From Agromyces luteolus (GTDB lineage: Bacteria; Actinomycetota; Actinomycetes; Actinomycetales; Microbacteriaceae), in NCBI RefSeq assembly GCF_009729855.1, contig NZ_WODA01000016.1, positions 62,001 through 126,000 of the forward strand: a stretch of DNA of 64,000 nucleotides, in the 5' to 3' direction. Made by a program: the position numbers and the translations under genes. The notes below the pieces were generated by a model that did no database searches, was not told the origin of the DNA, and saw only the letters and a program-made list of their open reading frames with translations. Shown here one piece after another: positions 55,600 to 64,000 of the stretch (position 1 is the first letter of the stretch; every line of letters starts with the position of its first letter).

Positions 55600-56134
55600 A
55601 CCGGTCCGCGGTGCGGGCATCGAGGCGACGCTGGGGGCGGTCGGCTGCGCTGCGGCCGCCCACGTAGAGCCAGCCGAGCAGGTGCTCGTCGTCGGCGAGG
55701 CCGTGCACGCGCGCGACGGCCGGATGCCGCGTGAACGGCCCCGTGCGCCACATGACGCCCCAGCCGGCGTCGTCGAGCAGCAGGGCGAGCAGGTGCCCGA
55801 CGCCGGCCGCCGACGCCTCCTGCTCCCAGGCCGGCACCTTCGGATGCGGTCGCACGACGGCGACGAGCGCGAGCAGCAGGGGAGCGCGGAGCGGCTTCGC
55901 CGCGAGCTTCCCGGCGGCGGCGCCCTCGAACCCGGATGCCTCGGCCAGCGCGTCGCCCAGGCGCGCCCGGGCGTCGCCCCGCAGCGCGACCACCCGCCAC
56001 GGCCGGAGGGCGGCGTGATCGGGGACGGTCGATGCGGCCTCGAGCAGCTCCGCCACCTCGGCGTCCGTCGGCGAGGCATCCGTCACCTTCGGCCAGGACC
56101 GGCGGGCGAGGACGGCGTCCCGGACGGCGCCCAC
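55583..56134 (-). CDS. Nitroreductase-family protein
   Basis: A 183-residue FMN-binding nitroreductase-like protein. It shows VLARRSWPKV (the phosphate-contacting RRS at the N-terminus), EAASTVPDHAALRPWRVVAL and WLYVGG near the end. Members reduce nitro- or quinone-type compounds with NAD(P)H, or serve in cofactor metabolism. I chose GTG 56134, 2 nt after the msrB stop, making a two-gene msrB-nitroreductase operon consistent with redox stress. Confidence 0.82.
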   Translation of the reverse strand: MGAVRDAVLARRSWPKVTDASPTDAEVAELLEAASTVPDHAALRPWRVVALRGDARARLGDALAEASGFEGAAAGKLAAKPLRAPLLLALVAVVRPHPKVPAWEQEASAAGVGHLLALLLDDAGWGVMWRTGPFTRHPAVARVHGLADDEHLLGWLYVGGRSAADRPQRRLDARTADRFTALT

Positions 56135-56136
56135 GC

Positions 56137-56538
56137 TCAGGGCTCGGGAGTGAAGTCGAGCGCGATCGAGTTCATGCAGTACCGGTCGCCGGTGGGCGTG
56201 CCGAAGCCGTCGGGGAAGACGTGGCCGAGGTGCGAACCGCAGTTCGCGCAGCGGACCTCGGTGCGCAGCATGCCGAGCGACGTGTCCTCGATGAGCTCGA
56301 CCGCCTCGGGGCGCACCGACTCGTAGAAGCTCGGCCAGCCGCAGCCGGAGTCGAACTTCGTGCCCGACTTGAAGAGCTCGCTGCGGCACGCGGCGCACGT
56401 GTAGATGCCGGCGCGCTCCTCGTCGAGGAGCTCACCGGTCCACGGGCGTTCGGTGGCGGCCTCGCGCAGCACCGCGTACTGCTCGTCGTCGAGCTGTGCG
56501 CGCCACTCGTCGTCGGACTTGTTCACCTGGTACGCCAT
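56137..56538 (-). CDS. msrB: Peptide-methionine (R)-S-oxide reductase
   Basis: A 133-residue MsrB that repairs methionine-R-sulfoxide in proteins. It has GIYTCAACRSELF and VRCANCGSHLGHVF, the two CxxC pairs that hold the structural zinc. SGCGWPSFY and the C-terminal RYCMNSIAL contain the catalytic Cys and the His/Asn surroundings of the family. ATG at 56538 begins MAYQVNKSDDEW, the standard actinobacterial start. Confidence 0.96.
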   Translation of the reverse strand: MAYQVNKSDDEWRAQLDDEQYAVLREAATERPWTGELLDEERAGIYTCAACRSELFKSGTKFDSGCGWPSFYESVRPEAVELIEDTSLGMLRTEVRCANCGSHLGHVFPDGFGTPTGDRYCMNSIALDFTPEP

Positions 56539-56763
56539 GGGTCTCCTCGGGTCGGCCGGCCGTCTTCCATCGTCGCAGCTTTGCGCGGCTTCGAGTGCAA
56601 CGTGTCCGGGTGCGACGGTGTTCCCGGCCGACGACCGGGGGTGGCCGTCCGCTCGGCGGCCCGTTCCCGGGGCCGCGTTCGGGCCGCGCCGACGCGTGGG
56701 GCGGGCTCCCGACGTCCGCTCCCTAGGATGTCGTCGACGGTGGACTCGGTGAGGCGAGGTGTG

Positions 56764-57033
56764 ATGGACGCGGACGGGCTCGACGAGGCGCAGCGCGCCA
56801 TCCTCGTCTTCGAGTCGCGGCCGTGGCGCGACCCCGCTCGGAAGGCCGACGCCATCCGCGACGAGCTCGGGCTCTCCGCGGCCCGGTACTATCGGCTCCT
56901 CGGCGCGCTCGTCGATTCGCCGGCCGCCCTGCGGTTCGATCCGATGCTCATCGGTCGGCTGCAGCGGCAGCGAGAGGCACGTGCGCAGTCGCGTGCGCGC
57001 CGTACCATCCCGACCGCCCGGCCGCTCGCCTGA
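56764..57033 (+). CDS. DUF3263 protein
   Basis: An 89-residue basic, helical protein with the DUF3263 pattern: LDEAQRAILVFESRPWRDPA, KADAIRDELGLSAARYYRLL and ALRFDPMLIGRL. The central helix-turn-helix-like stretch suggests DNA binding, but no function is established. The family is actinobacterial and typically next to a LytR_C gene, as here. ATG 56764 is preferred; GTG 56761 is one codon upstream. Confidence 0.85.
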   Translation: MDADGLDEAQRAILVFESRPWRDPARKADAIRDELGLSAARYYRLLGALVDSPAALRFDPMLIGRLQRQREARAQSRARRTIPTARPLA

Positions 57034-57057
57034 GCGCCCCGACCGACTGGACCACAG

Positions 57058-57600
57058 GTGCCGAAGTTCCCCCGCGACCGGTTCGACTCGATCCCCCACG
57101 GCATGGATCGGGTCGGCGCGCACCGCGCTCCCGCCCGACGCGGGCGGCGCTGGGTGCCCTTCGCGTGGGCGGCGCTCGCGACGGTCGTGCTCGCCGGTGC
57201 CGGCATCGCCGCCGTGGCGGCCTACAACCAGCGGCTCGACTTCGACGACACCGCACTGCCGACGGCGCCGGCCTCCGCCGTCCCGACGGCGGAGCCCACC
57301 CTCGCTCCGGACGTCACGGTCGCGGTCCTGAACGGCACGTCGACCACCGGGCTCGCGGCGCAGGCGGGAGAGGTGCTGACGGCGGCGGGAGTGCCCGTCG
57401 GCATCACCACGAACGCCGATCGCAACGACATCGAGCAGACGGTCGTCTACTACGCGACGGCCGATCTCGAGGGGGCCGCCCGAGGCGTGGCGCAGCAGCT
57501 TCCCGAGGCCGAGGTGCGACTGTCCGAGGAGTTCGGCGAGGAGGGCATGCAGCTCGTGGTCGTCCTGGGCGCGGACTACGCGGACGCCGTCGAGGAGTGA
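57058..57600 (+). CDS. LytR C-terminal-domain membrane protein
   Basis: A 180-residue protein with a basic cytoplasmic start, one membrane helix (about residues 33-55, FAWAALATVVLAGAGIAAVA), a Pro/Ala/Thr linker and a LytR_C domain from about residue 85 (VTVAVLNGTSTTGLAAQAGE). LytR_C domains accompany cell-wall glycopolymer ligases; this stand-alone form may assist them. GTG at 57058, 24 nt after the DUF3263 stop, so probably one transcript. Confidence 0.86.
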   Translation: MPKFPRDRFDSIPHGMDRVGAHRAPARRGRRWVPFAWAALATVVLAGAGIAAVAAYNQRLDFDDTALPTAPASAVPTAEPTLAPDVTVAVLNGTSTTGLAAQAGEVLTAAGVPVGITTNADRNDIEQTVVYYATADLEGAARGVAQQLPEAEVRLSEEFGEEGMQLVVVLGADYADAVEE

Positions 57601-57809
57601 CCCGGCGGCGAATCGTTGCCATTCTGCGACCATTCGCGGAGCCGGAGCCCTTGTGCGGGGCCGCCGCGCCGTGAGTATCTAGAAACGGCCGCTCGAACAC
57701 CCGTGTGAGCACCCGGCGCCGGTCCCCGTCGTCGACGTCGGCACGACGACGGCCCGGTACAGCCGACGGCACGTGCTGACTTCGATACACGGCAACATGG
57801 GAGCAACGC

Positions 57810-58013
57810 ATGGCGAACGGAACCGTGAAGTGGTTCAACGCTGAAAAGGGATACGGATTCATCACCGTCGACGGTGGGGGCCAGGACGTCTTCGTCCACT
57901 ACTCCGCCATCGACATGGCCGGCTACAAGGTCCTCGAAGAGGGTCAGCAGGTGACCTTCGAGGTGGGCTCCGGCTCGAAGGGCCCGCAGGCCGAGGCGGT
58001 CCGTCCCGCCTGA
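57810..58013 (+). CDS. cspA: Cold-shock domain protein
   Basis: A 67-residue single-stranded nucleic acid-binding protein with [15 protein letters not shown] (RNP1), DVFVHYS (RNP2) and the compact OB-fold length of CspA proteins, which melt mRNA structure. GGGAGC precedes ATG 57810. TATCTA at about 57674 suggests a leader of roughly 130 nt, as in cold-inducible csp mRNAs where the leader acts as a thermosensor. Apart from this leader the 209-nt upstream gap holds nothing else I recognise. Confidence 0.95.
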   Translation: MANGTVKWFNAEKGYGFITVDGGGQDVFVHYSAIDMAGYKVLEEGQQVTFEVGSGSKGPQAEAVRPA

Positions 58014-58024
58014 GTTCGATTCTT

Positions 58025-58060
58025 CGGAAGCGCCGCCGGATGCCCCCGGCGGCGCTTCCG
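58025..58060 (+). terminator. Terminator after cspA
   Basis: CGGAAGCGCCGCCGG (58025-58039) pairs perfectly with CCGGCGGCGCTTCCG (58046-58060), 15 bp with a 6-nt loop, 12 nt after the stop. Confidence 0.85.
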
Positions 58061-58093
58061 CATGTCCGCGCGTCCCACCCGGGCGTCGCCTCG

Positions 58094-58120
58094 CTTGCAC
58101 TCGACGCATGCGAGTGCCAG
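58094..58120 (+). promoter_or_regulatory. CIRCE-like operator, upstream copy
   Basis: CTTGCACTC-N9-GAGTGCCAG matches the CIRCE consensus TTAGCACTC-N9-GAGTGCTAA with the central seven bases of each arm mostly intact. It begins 34 nt ahead of the perfect copy, giving two HrcA sites upstream of groEL. Confidence 0.75.
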
Positions 58121-58127
58121 AATCGGT

Positions 58128-58154
58128 TTAGCACTCAGTCGATTCGAGTGCTAA
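58128..58154 (+). promoter_or_regulatory. CIRCE operator (HrcA site) upstream of groEL
   Basis: TTAGCACTC (58128-58136), nine spacer bases and GAGTGCTAA (58146-58154) match the CIRCE consensus exactly. HrcA bound here represses chaperonin genes until heat shock. It lies 41 nt before the groEL ATG. Confidence 0.95.
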
Positions 58155-58168
58155 CCCACGGTTCTTAG

Positions 58169-59815
<1,647 letters not shown>

Positions 59816-59863
59816 TCCGCTCGCGGATCCCGATCCGCACCGCGGCATCCGCCGCACCACGCG

Positions 59864-59895
59864 CGAAGGGCGCCTCCCCCGGGAGGCGCCCTTCG
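59864..59895 (+). terminator. Terminator after groEL
   Basis: CGAAGGGCGCCTCCC (59864-59878) pairs with GGGAGGCGCCCTTCG (59881-59895), 15 bp around a 2-nt centre; the terminal pairs probably open into a small loop. Confidence 0.85.
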
Positions 59896-59936
59896 TCGTG
59901 TCCGGGCGAGCCGTCGGTCTCCGGCCGCCCACCGGC

Positions 59937-60227
59937 TCACCGCACGAACAGCCGGGCGTTCGCCTGCTCGGCGTCGGCGTAGTGCATCGCGGCGGCACCG
60001 AGCGCCTGGTTCAGCCCGGCGAGGCTCTGCTCGACGTGCTGCTGCGTGACCCGCCAGTCGGCGACGGCGGCCTGGAACGCCGAAGACGCCTGGCCCGACC
60101 ACGACCCCTGCAGGCCGGTGAGTTGGGCCAGCAGGGCGGCCACCTCGGACTGGATGCGCCCGATCGTCGCCTGCATGCCCTGCGTCGCCGCGTGCACCTG
60201 CTCGCTGTCGACCTGGTACCTCGTCAT
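59937..60227 (-). CDS. WXG100-family (ESX secreted type) protein
   Basis: A 96-residue helical-hairpin protein with the W-x-G turn in LQGSWSGQASSAFQAAV, resembling EsxA/EsxB. It begins MTRYQVDSEQVHAATQGM. I prefer ATG 60227, which has GAGAGG 6 nt upstream, over ATG 60233, whose Shine-Dalgarno would be too close. No EccC ATPase or second WXG100 gene lies in the window, so it would need an ESX system encoded elsewhere or act as a cytoplasmic dimer. Confidence 0.85.
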   Translation of the reverse strand: MTRYQVDSEQVHAATQGMQATIGRIQSEVAALLAQLTGLQGSWSGQASSAFQAAVADWRVTQQHVEQSLAGLNQALGAAAMHYADAEQANARLFVR

Positions 60228-60357
60228 GGTCATCCTCTCGTCGTGATGCTGCGACCGTAGCCGCGCGCCGCGCGGCCACGCCGCGGGGCGCGACCGACGT
60301 GACGCGCGGGCGATGTTCGCCGGCGTGTGGAGGACGAGCCGTCGGCGCGCGGAGGCC

Positions 60358-62223
60358 TCAGGAGTGCGCGACCTGCTGCGGCGCCGCGCTCGATCCGGAG
60401 AGCGGGAGCGACACCCGGAACGTCGCGCCGCCGCCCGGGGTCTCGACGACGTCGACGTGGCCGTTGTGCGCCGAGACGATGGAGGACACGATCGCGAGCC
60501 CGAGTCCCGACCCGCCGGTCTCGCGCGTGCGCGAGGTGTCGGCGCGCCAGAACCGCTGGAAGATCTTCTCGCGGATCTGGGGAGGGATGCCCTCGCCGTG
60601 GTCCACGATCTCGAGGAGCGCCCGCTCGGTGTCGTCGTCGACGGAGACGCGGATCTCGATCGGGCTCTCGACCGGCGTGAAGCGGATCGCGTTGCCCATC
60701 AGGTTCGTGATCACCTGGCGGATCTTGTTCTCCTCGGCGAGCACGACGGCCCGGCGCACGGGCACGGTCTCCGCGGGCACGGCCGTGGGCGCGCCAGCGG
60801 ACGACGGCTGCGCGCCGCGGGCCGTCCCGGCCGGGACGGCGTCCGCGGTCGTCGTGGTGGCGGCGGCATCCGTCGCGACGGTCGCGCGCCCGGCTCCGCC
60901 GCGGCCCGACCGCGCCGCCGTCGCGCCGCGACCTCCGCGCCGACCCGATCGGGGCGCGGCGTCGCCGTCGTCGCCCGACTCGTTCGCCCGCCGGCCTCGG
61001 AGCCGGGCGAGCGTGGCGCCGGCGAACGCCATCGGGCCGGACGAACGCGACGACGCCGTGTCGAGATCGACCTCGACCTCGGCGGGGACGACCTCGGTGG
61101 AGCCGGTCGCGACCGCCTCCGGCGCGATGACGGTCACCGTGCGGCCGGGGTTCGCCGCCATGGCGTCGAGCGCGGCGTCGCGTGCGAGCGGCACCAGGTC
61201 GACCTCGGCGAGGTCGAGCGGCTTCGCCTCGTCGAGGCGGGCGAGCGCGAGGAGGTCCTCGACGAGGCCGCCCATCCGGATCGCCTCCTTCTCGATGCGG
61301 TCCATGGCCTGGGCGACGTCCTCGGGGTTCTGCAGCGCGCCCATGCGGTACAGCTCGGCGTACCCGCGCACCGACACCAGCGGCGTGCGGAGCTCGTGCG
61401 AGGCATCCCCCACGAAGCGACGCATCTGGTCGATCGTGCGGGCGCGATCGCGGAACGCCCGGTCGATGCGGTTCAGCATGGTGTTGAGCGAGCGGTTCAG
61501 GCGCCCGACCTCGGTGTTGGGCGTCGCGCCGCCGAGGCGCTGGCTGAAGTCGCCGTCGGCGATCGCGGCCGCCGTGGCCTCGACCTCGCGCAGCGGGGTG
61601 AAGGTCGTCGTGACGAGCATGCGCGTCAGCAGCGCGCCCACGAGCACGACGCCGATGCCGAAGCCGAGGAAGATCGTGAGGTACGCCGCGAGCAGGCGCT
61701 CGGTGTCCTGCGACGAGATCGCGATGATGATCGGCGCGAGGTTGCCCTGGTCGTCGGCGTACATGACCGCGTAGACGCCGCGGAACGTCAGGTCGCCGTT
61801 GGCGTCGGGGAGCGAGAAGACGCGGTACCCGCCCCCGGAGTTCTGGGCGTAGACGTCCGCCTGCGTCAGCTGCTTCGGGATGAGCGGGAACGCACCCGGC
61901 TCGCGCGTGCCCCAGTTGTGGTCGAGGAACGTACCGGTGTTCGCGTCGTAGATCGCGACGAACACGTCGTCGGAGGCGTTGAAGTCGAATGCGCCGTCGG
62001 ACCCCGACGAGCCGCCGTCACCGCGCGTGAGGTACTCGGTGATCCTGCTGGATGCGATCGACTCGAGCTTCGCCTCGAGCTGCGACTCGACGTAGGACCG
62101 CAGCATCGCCGCCGTGCCGATGCCGGAGACGAGGAGGCCGAGCGTCAGCATGAGGACGGTGACGCCCGTGATCTTGGTCCGGAGCGAGATCCGGCTCCAA
62201 CGGTCGGCGAGGGTCTGGTGCAT
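60358..62223 (-). CDS. Sensor histidine kinase (TcrY/TrcS-like) with long linker
   Basis: A 621-residue kinase: membrane helix about 19-40, an extracytoplasmic sensor of about 130 residues, second helix about 178-200, HAMP to about 255, DHp with FVGDASHELRTPLVSVRGY (His 276), and a CA domain with NKIRQVITNLMGNAIRF (N box), VDHGEGIP (G1) and GGSGLGLAIV (G2). Between DHp and the N box lies an unusual roughly 120-residue Ala/Gly/Arg/Thr low-complexity insert (about 370-490). Start ATG 62223. It is downstream of its response regulator by 41 nt; together they form an operon of unknown stimulus. Confidence 0.9.
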   Translation of the reverse strand: MHQTLADRWSRISLRTKITGVTVLMLTLGLLVSGIGTAAMLRSYVESQLEAKLESIASSRITEYLTRGDGGSSGSDGAFDFNASDDVFVAIYDANTGTFLDHNWGTREPGAFPLIPKQLTQADVYAQNSGGGYRVFSLPDANGDLTFRGVYAVMYADDQGNLAPIIIAISSQDTERLLAAYLTIFLGFGIGVVLVGALLTRMLVTTTFTPLREVEATAAAIADGDFSQRLGGATPNTEVGRLNRSLNTMLNRIDRAFRDRARTIDQMRRFVGDASHELRTPLVSVRGYAELYRMGALQNPEDVAQAMDRIEKEAIRMGGLVEDLLALARLDEAKPLDLAEVDLVPLARDAALDAMAANPGRTVTVIAPEAVATGSTEVVPAEVEVDLDTASSRSSGPMAFAGATLARLRGRRANESGDDGDAAPRSGRRGGRGATAARSGRGGAGRATVATDAAATTTTADAVPAGTARGAQPSSAGAPTAVPAETVPVRRAVVLAEENKIRQVITNLMGNAIRFTPVESPIEIRVSVDDDTERALLEIVDHGEGIPPQIREKIFQRFWRADTSRTRETGGSGLGLAIVSSIVSAHNGHVDVVETPGGGATFRVSLPLSGSSAAPQQVAHS

Positions 62224-62264
62224 GGCGGGCCGAGTCTACGGATCCTCCCTGTACCGGGCCTGTA

Positions 62265-62954
62265 CTAGGACTTCGACTTCAGCATGTACCCGAACCCGCG
62301 CTTGGTCTGGATCAGCGGCTCGGAGGAGTGCTGGTCGAGCTTGCGTCGCAGATAGGAGATGTAGCTCTCGACGATGCCGGCATCGCCGTTGAAGTCGTAC
62401 TCCCACACGTGGTCGAGGATCTGCGCCTTGGACAGCACCCGGTTGGGGTTCAGCATCAGGTAGCGCAGCAGCTTGAACTCGGTGGGGGAGAGTTCCACCG
62501 GCGTGTCGCCCACGAGCACCTCGTGCGTGTCCTGGTCCATCGTGAGCTCGCCGGTGCGGATGACCGCGTCCTCCTCGGCGTGCATCGTGCGGCGCAGGAT
62601 GGCGCGGATGCGTGCGACGATCTCGTCGAGGCTGAACGGCTTCGTGACGTAGTCGTCGCCGCCGACCGTCAGGCCGGTGATCTTGTCCTCCGTGTCGTCC
62701 TTCGCGGTGAGGAAGAGGATCGGCGCCGTGTACCCGGCCGACCGGAGGCGCTTGGTGACGCCGAAGCCGTTCATGTCGGGCAGCATGACGTCGAGGATGA
62801 TCAGGTCGGGCTCCTCCTCGAGCACGGCGGAGATGGTCTGCGCGCCGTTGGCCACCGCGCGCACCGCGAAGCCCGCGAACCGGAGGCTCGTCGTCAGCAG
62901 GTCGCGGATGTTGGGCTCGTCGTCGACGATGAGGATGCGAGGTCCGTCACTCAT
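62265..62954 (-). CDS. OmpR-family response regulator (TcrX/TrcR-like)
   Basis: A 229-residue regulator with ILIVDDEPNIRDLL, phospho-acceptor Asp55 in LIILDVMLPDMNG, LFLTAKDD and DDYVTKPFS. The winged helix contains LSPTEFKLLRYLMLNPNRVL and VESYISYLRRKLD, and ends IQTKRGFGYMLKSKS, the pattern of the TrcR/TcrX group. ATG 62954. First gene of the two-component operon; divergent from the FAD reductase gene, with 112 nt between. Confidence 0.92.
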   Translation of the reverse strand: MSDGPRILIVDDEPNIRDLLTTSLRFAGFAVRAVANGAQTISAVLEEEPDLIILDVMLPDMNGFGVTKRLRSAGYTAPILFLTAKDDTEDKITGLTVGGDDYVTKPFSLDEIVARIRAILRRTMHAEEDAVIRTGELTMDQDTHEVLVGDTPVELSPTEFKLLRYLMLNPNRVLSKAQILDHVWEYDFNGDAGIVESYISYLRRKLDQHSSEPLIQTKRGFGYMLKSKS

Positions 62955-63066
62955 GCAACGATTCTGCTGCGCGTGGGCTGTATCTTGGCTGGGAATTGCT
63001 CGAATGCAATGCGAGCGGATGCCATGAGCCTTCGACGCACGCGAGCGACCGTGCAAGACTCGCGGC

Positions 63067-64000
63067 ATGGCACGCGAACGAGTGGTGGTCGTCGGTGGTG
63101 GCCTGACGGCGGCCCGAGCGGTCGAGTCCATGCGCGAGCACGACGTCGACGACGAGATCGTCGTGGTGACCGAGGAGCGCCGCCTGCCGTACGAGCGGCC
63201 GCCCCTGTCGAAGGGCTACCTCGAGGGCGACGACCCGTCGAGCGCGATCTACCCGCTGGATGCCGCGTGGTACCGCGACCACGACGTCGACGTGCGGCGC
63301 GGGGTGCGTGCGACCGCGCTCGACGTCGGTACGCGCACGCTCGCGACCGATGCGGGCGAGCTCGCCTGGGACCGCCTGCTGATCGCGACCGGCGCGACCG
63401 CCCGCCGGTTCGAGGGGCCGGGTGCGGGCCTCCGCGGCGTCCACCTGCTGCGCTCCCTGCCGGATGCCACGCGCCTGCGCACCGCGCTCCGCGCGGGCGA
63501 CCGGCGCGTCGTCGTCATCGGTTCCAGCTGGATCGGCCTCGAGGTCGCCGCCGCGGCCCGCGGGTACGGCGACCCCGTGACCGTGCTCGGCCGGAGCGAG
63601 GCGCCGCTCGTCGGCGCGGTCGGGCGCGAGCTCGGCGGCATGTTCGCCGACCTGCATCGCGAGCACGACGTCGAGATGCGGACCGAGGTCGCGGTGTCGG
63701 CGATCGAGGGCGAGCAGGGCCGGGTGCGCGGCGTCGTGCTCTCGACGGGCGAGGAGGTGCCGGCGGACCTCGTGGTGGTCGGCATCGGGGCCACGCCGAA
63801 CGTCGGGCTCGCGGCATCCGCTCGCCTCACGGTCGACGACGGCATCGTGACGGATGCTGCGTTCCGCACGAGCGCGGACGGCGTGTACGCCGCGGGCGAC
63901 GTCGCGAACGTGTTCAACCCGACGCTCGGCCACCGGCTGCGCGTCGAGCACTGGGCGAACGCCGACGCGAGCGGGCGCGCGGTGGGCCGCGTGCTCGCCG
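63067..64000 (+). CDS. FAD-dependent ferredoxin/rubredoxin reductase-like protein (3' end outside window)
   Basis: The first 311 codons of an NAD(P)H-FAD reductase. It has VVVVGGGLTAARAVESMRE (FAD dinucleotide fold), LPYERPPLSKGYLEGDD (typical of ferredoxin reductases of Rieske oxygenase and P450 systems), LLIATGATARRFEG, VVVIGSSWIGLEVAAAA (NAD fold) and GVYAAGDVANVFNP. It should pass electrons from NAD(P)H to a ferredoxin or rubredoxin. ATG at 63067 begins MARERVVVVGG. The C-terminal dimerisation region is cut by the window end. Confidence 0.9.
   Translation, partial: MARERVVVVGGGLTAARAVESMREHDVDDEIVVVTEERRLPYERPPLSKGYLEGDDPSSAIYPLDAAWYRDHDVDVRRGVRATALDVGTRTLATDAGELAWDRLLIATGATARRFEGPGAGLRGVHLLRSLPDATRLRTALRAGDRRVVVIGSSWIGLEVAAAARGYGDPVTVLGRSEAPLVGAVGRELGGMFADLHREHDVEMRTEVAVSAIEGEQGRVRGVVLSTGEEVPADLVVVGIGATPNVGLAASARLTVDDGIVTDAAFRTSADGVYAAGDVANVFNPTLGHRLRVEHWANADASGRAVGRVLA

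Overview
The window is a GC-rich (roughly 70 percent or more by eye) actinobacterial chromosome segment. Gene content points to the family Microbacteriaceae, perhaps Agromyces or a relative: CarD, SenX3-RegX3, a MutT1-type Nudix-phosphatase beside ppk, MarP-type protease, a fused IspDF, DUF3263 plus LytR_C, and a groEL preceded by two CIRCE operators. Many start codons lie 6-7 nt after a TANNNT -10 box, as expected for leaderless actinobacterial mRNAs. The genus is an inference; no rRNA is present.

Layout. 1-3.7 kb: partial nagA, a ZTP riboswitch, glyA and folD. 3.8-8.2 kb: a nonulosonic-acid (sialic-acid-like) operon (neuA-phosphatase fusion, neuB, putative glycosyltransferase) that runs into a convergent gamma-carbonic-anhydrase-like gene. 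8.3-14.4 kb: APC permease, YbaK-like protein and a galactose locus (galT-galK divergent from a DeoR regulator and a mutarotase). 14.4-24.7 kb: MarP-like protease, fasciclin lipoprotein, DedA, two tandem hydrolase-fold/adenylate-cyclase proteins, SigK/RskA-type sigma and anti-sigma factors, LLM oxidoreductase and a CrtI-like oxidoreductase. 24.7-25.6 kb: a tRNA-Lys(UUU) split by a group I intron next to an HNH gene. 26.5-37 kb: pabC, then a phosphate block (pstB, pstA, pstC, pstS1, pstS2, mutT1-like, ppk) and an orphan GlnR-type regulator. 37-45 kb: nitrobindin, YgfZ, FUSC-like protein, methyltransferase, gpmA, phoU and divergent senX3-regX3. 45-54 kb: carD, ispDF, cysS, rlmB, a repeat-flanked GIY-YIG gene, DUF4032, sugar-ABC ATPase and a DsbA-like protein. 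54-64 kb: tRNA-Thr, YdcZ, nitroreductase, msrB, DUF3263, LytR_C, csp, groEL, WXG100, a two-component system and a partial FAD reductase.

How the parts fit. Phosphate homeostasis dominates the middle. SenX3-RegX3 and PhoU are divergent across a PHO-box-like site, and the same 11-nt-phased GTTCACC-type repeats precede both pstS genes. A weaker one precedes the neuA operon, suggesting that a surface sugar may be phosphate-responsive. Polyphosphate kinase and the Nudix-phosphatase sit directly upstream of the transport genes. The galactose genes form a classic divergent Leloir unit under a DeoR regulator. glyA is probably controlled by ZTP, a signal of one-carbon folate shortage, and lies beside folD.

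The most unusual structures are: (i) the self-splicing-type intron in tRNA-Lys; (ii) a small GIY-YIG nuclease gene flanked by inversely oriented arrays of a roughly 39-bp REP-like sequence; (iii) paired cyclases whose alpha/beta-hydrolase domains have lost the nucleophilic serine, with a 24-codon leaderless upstream ORF; (iv) a dense scatter of the motif GCGGCATCCG and its complement, often overriding normal codon choice.
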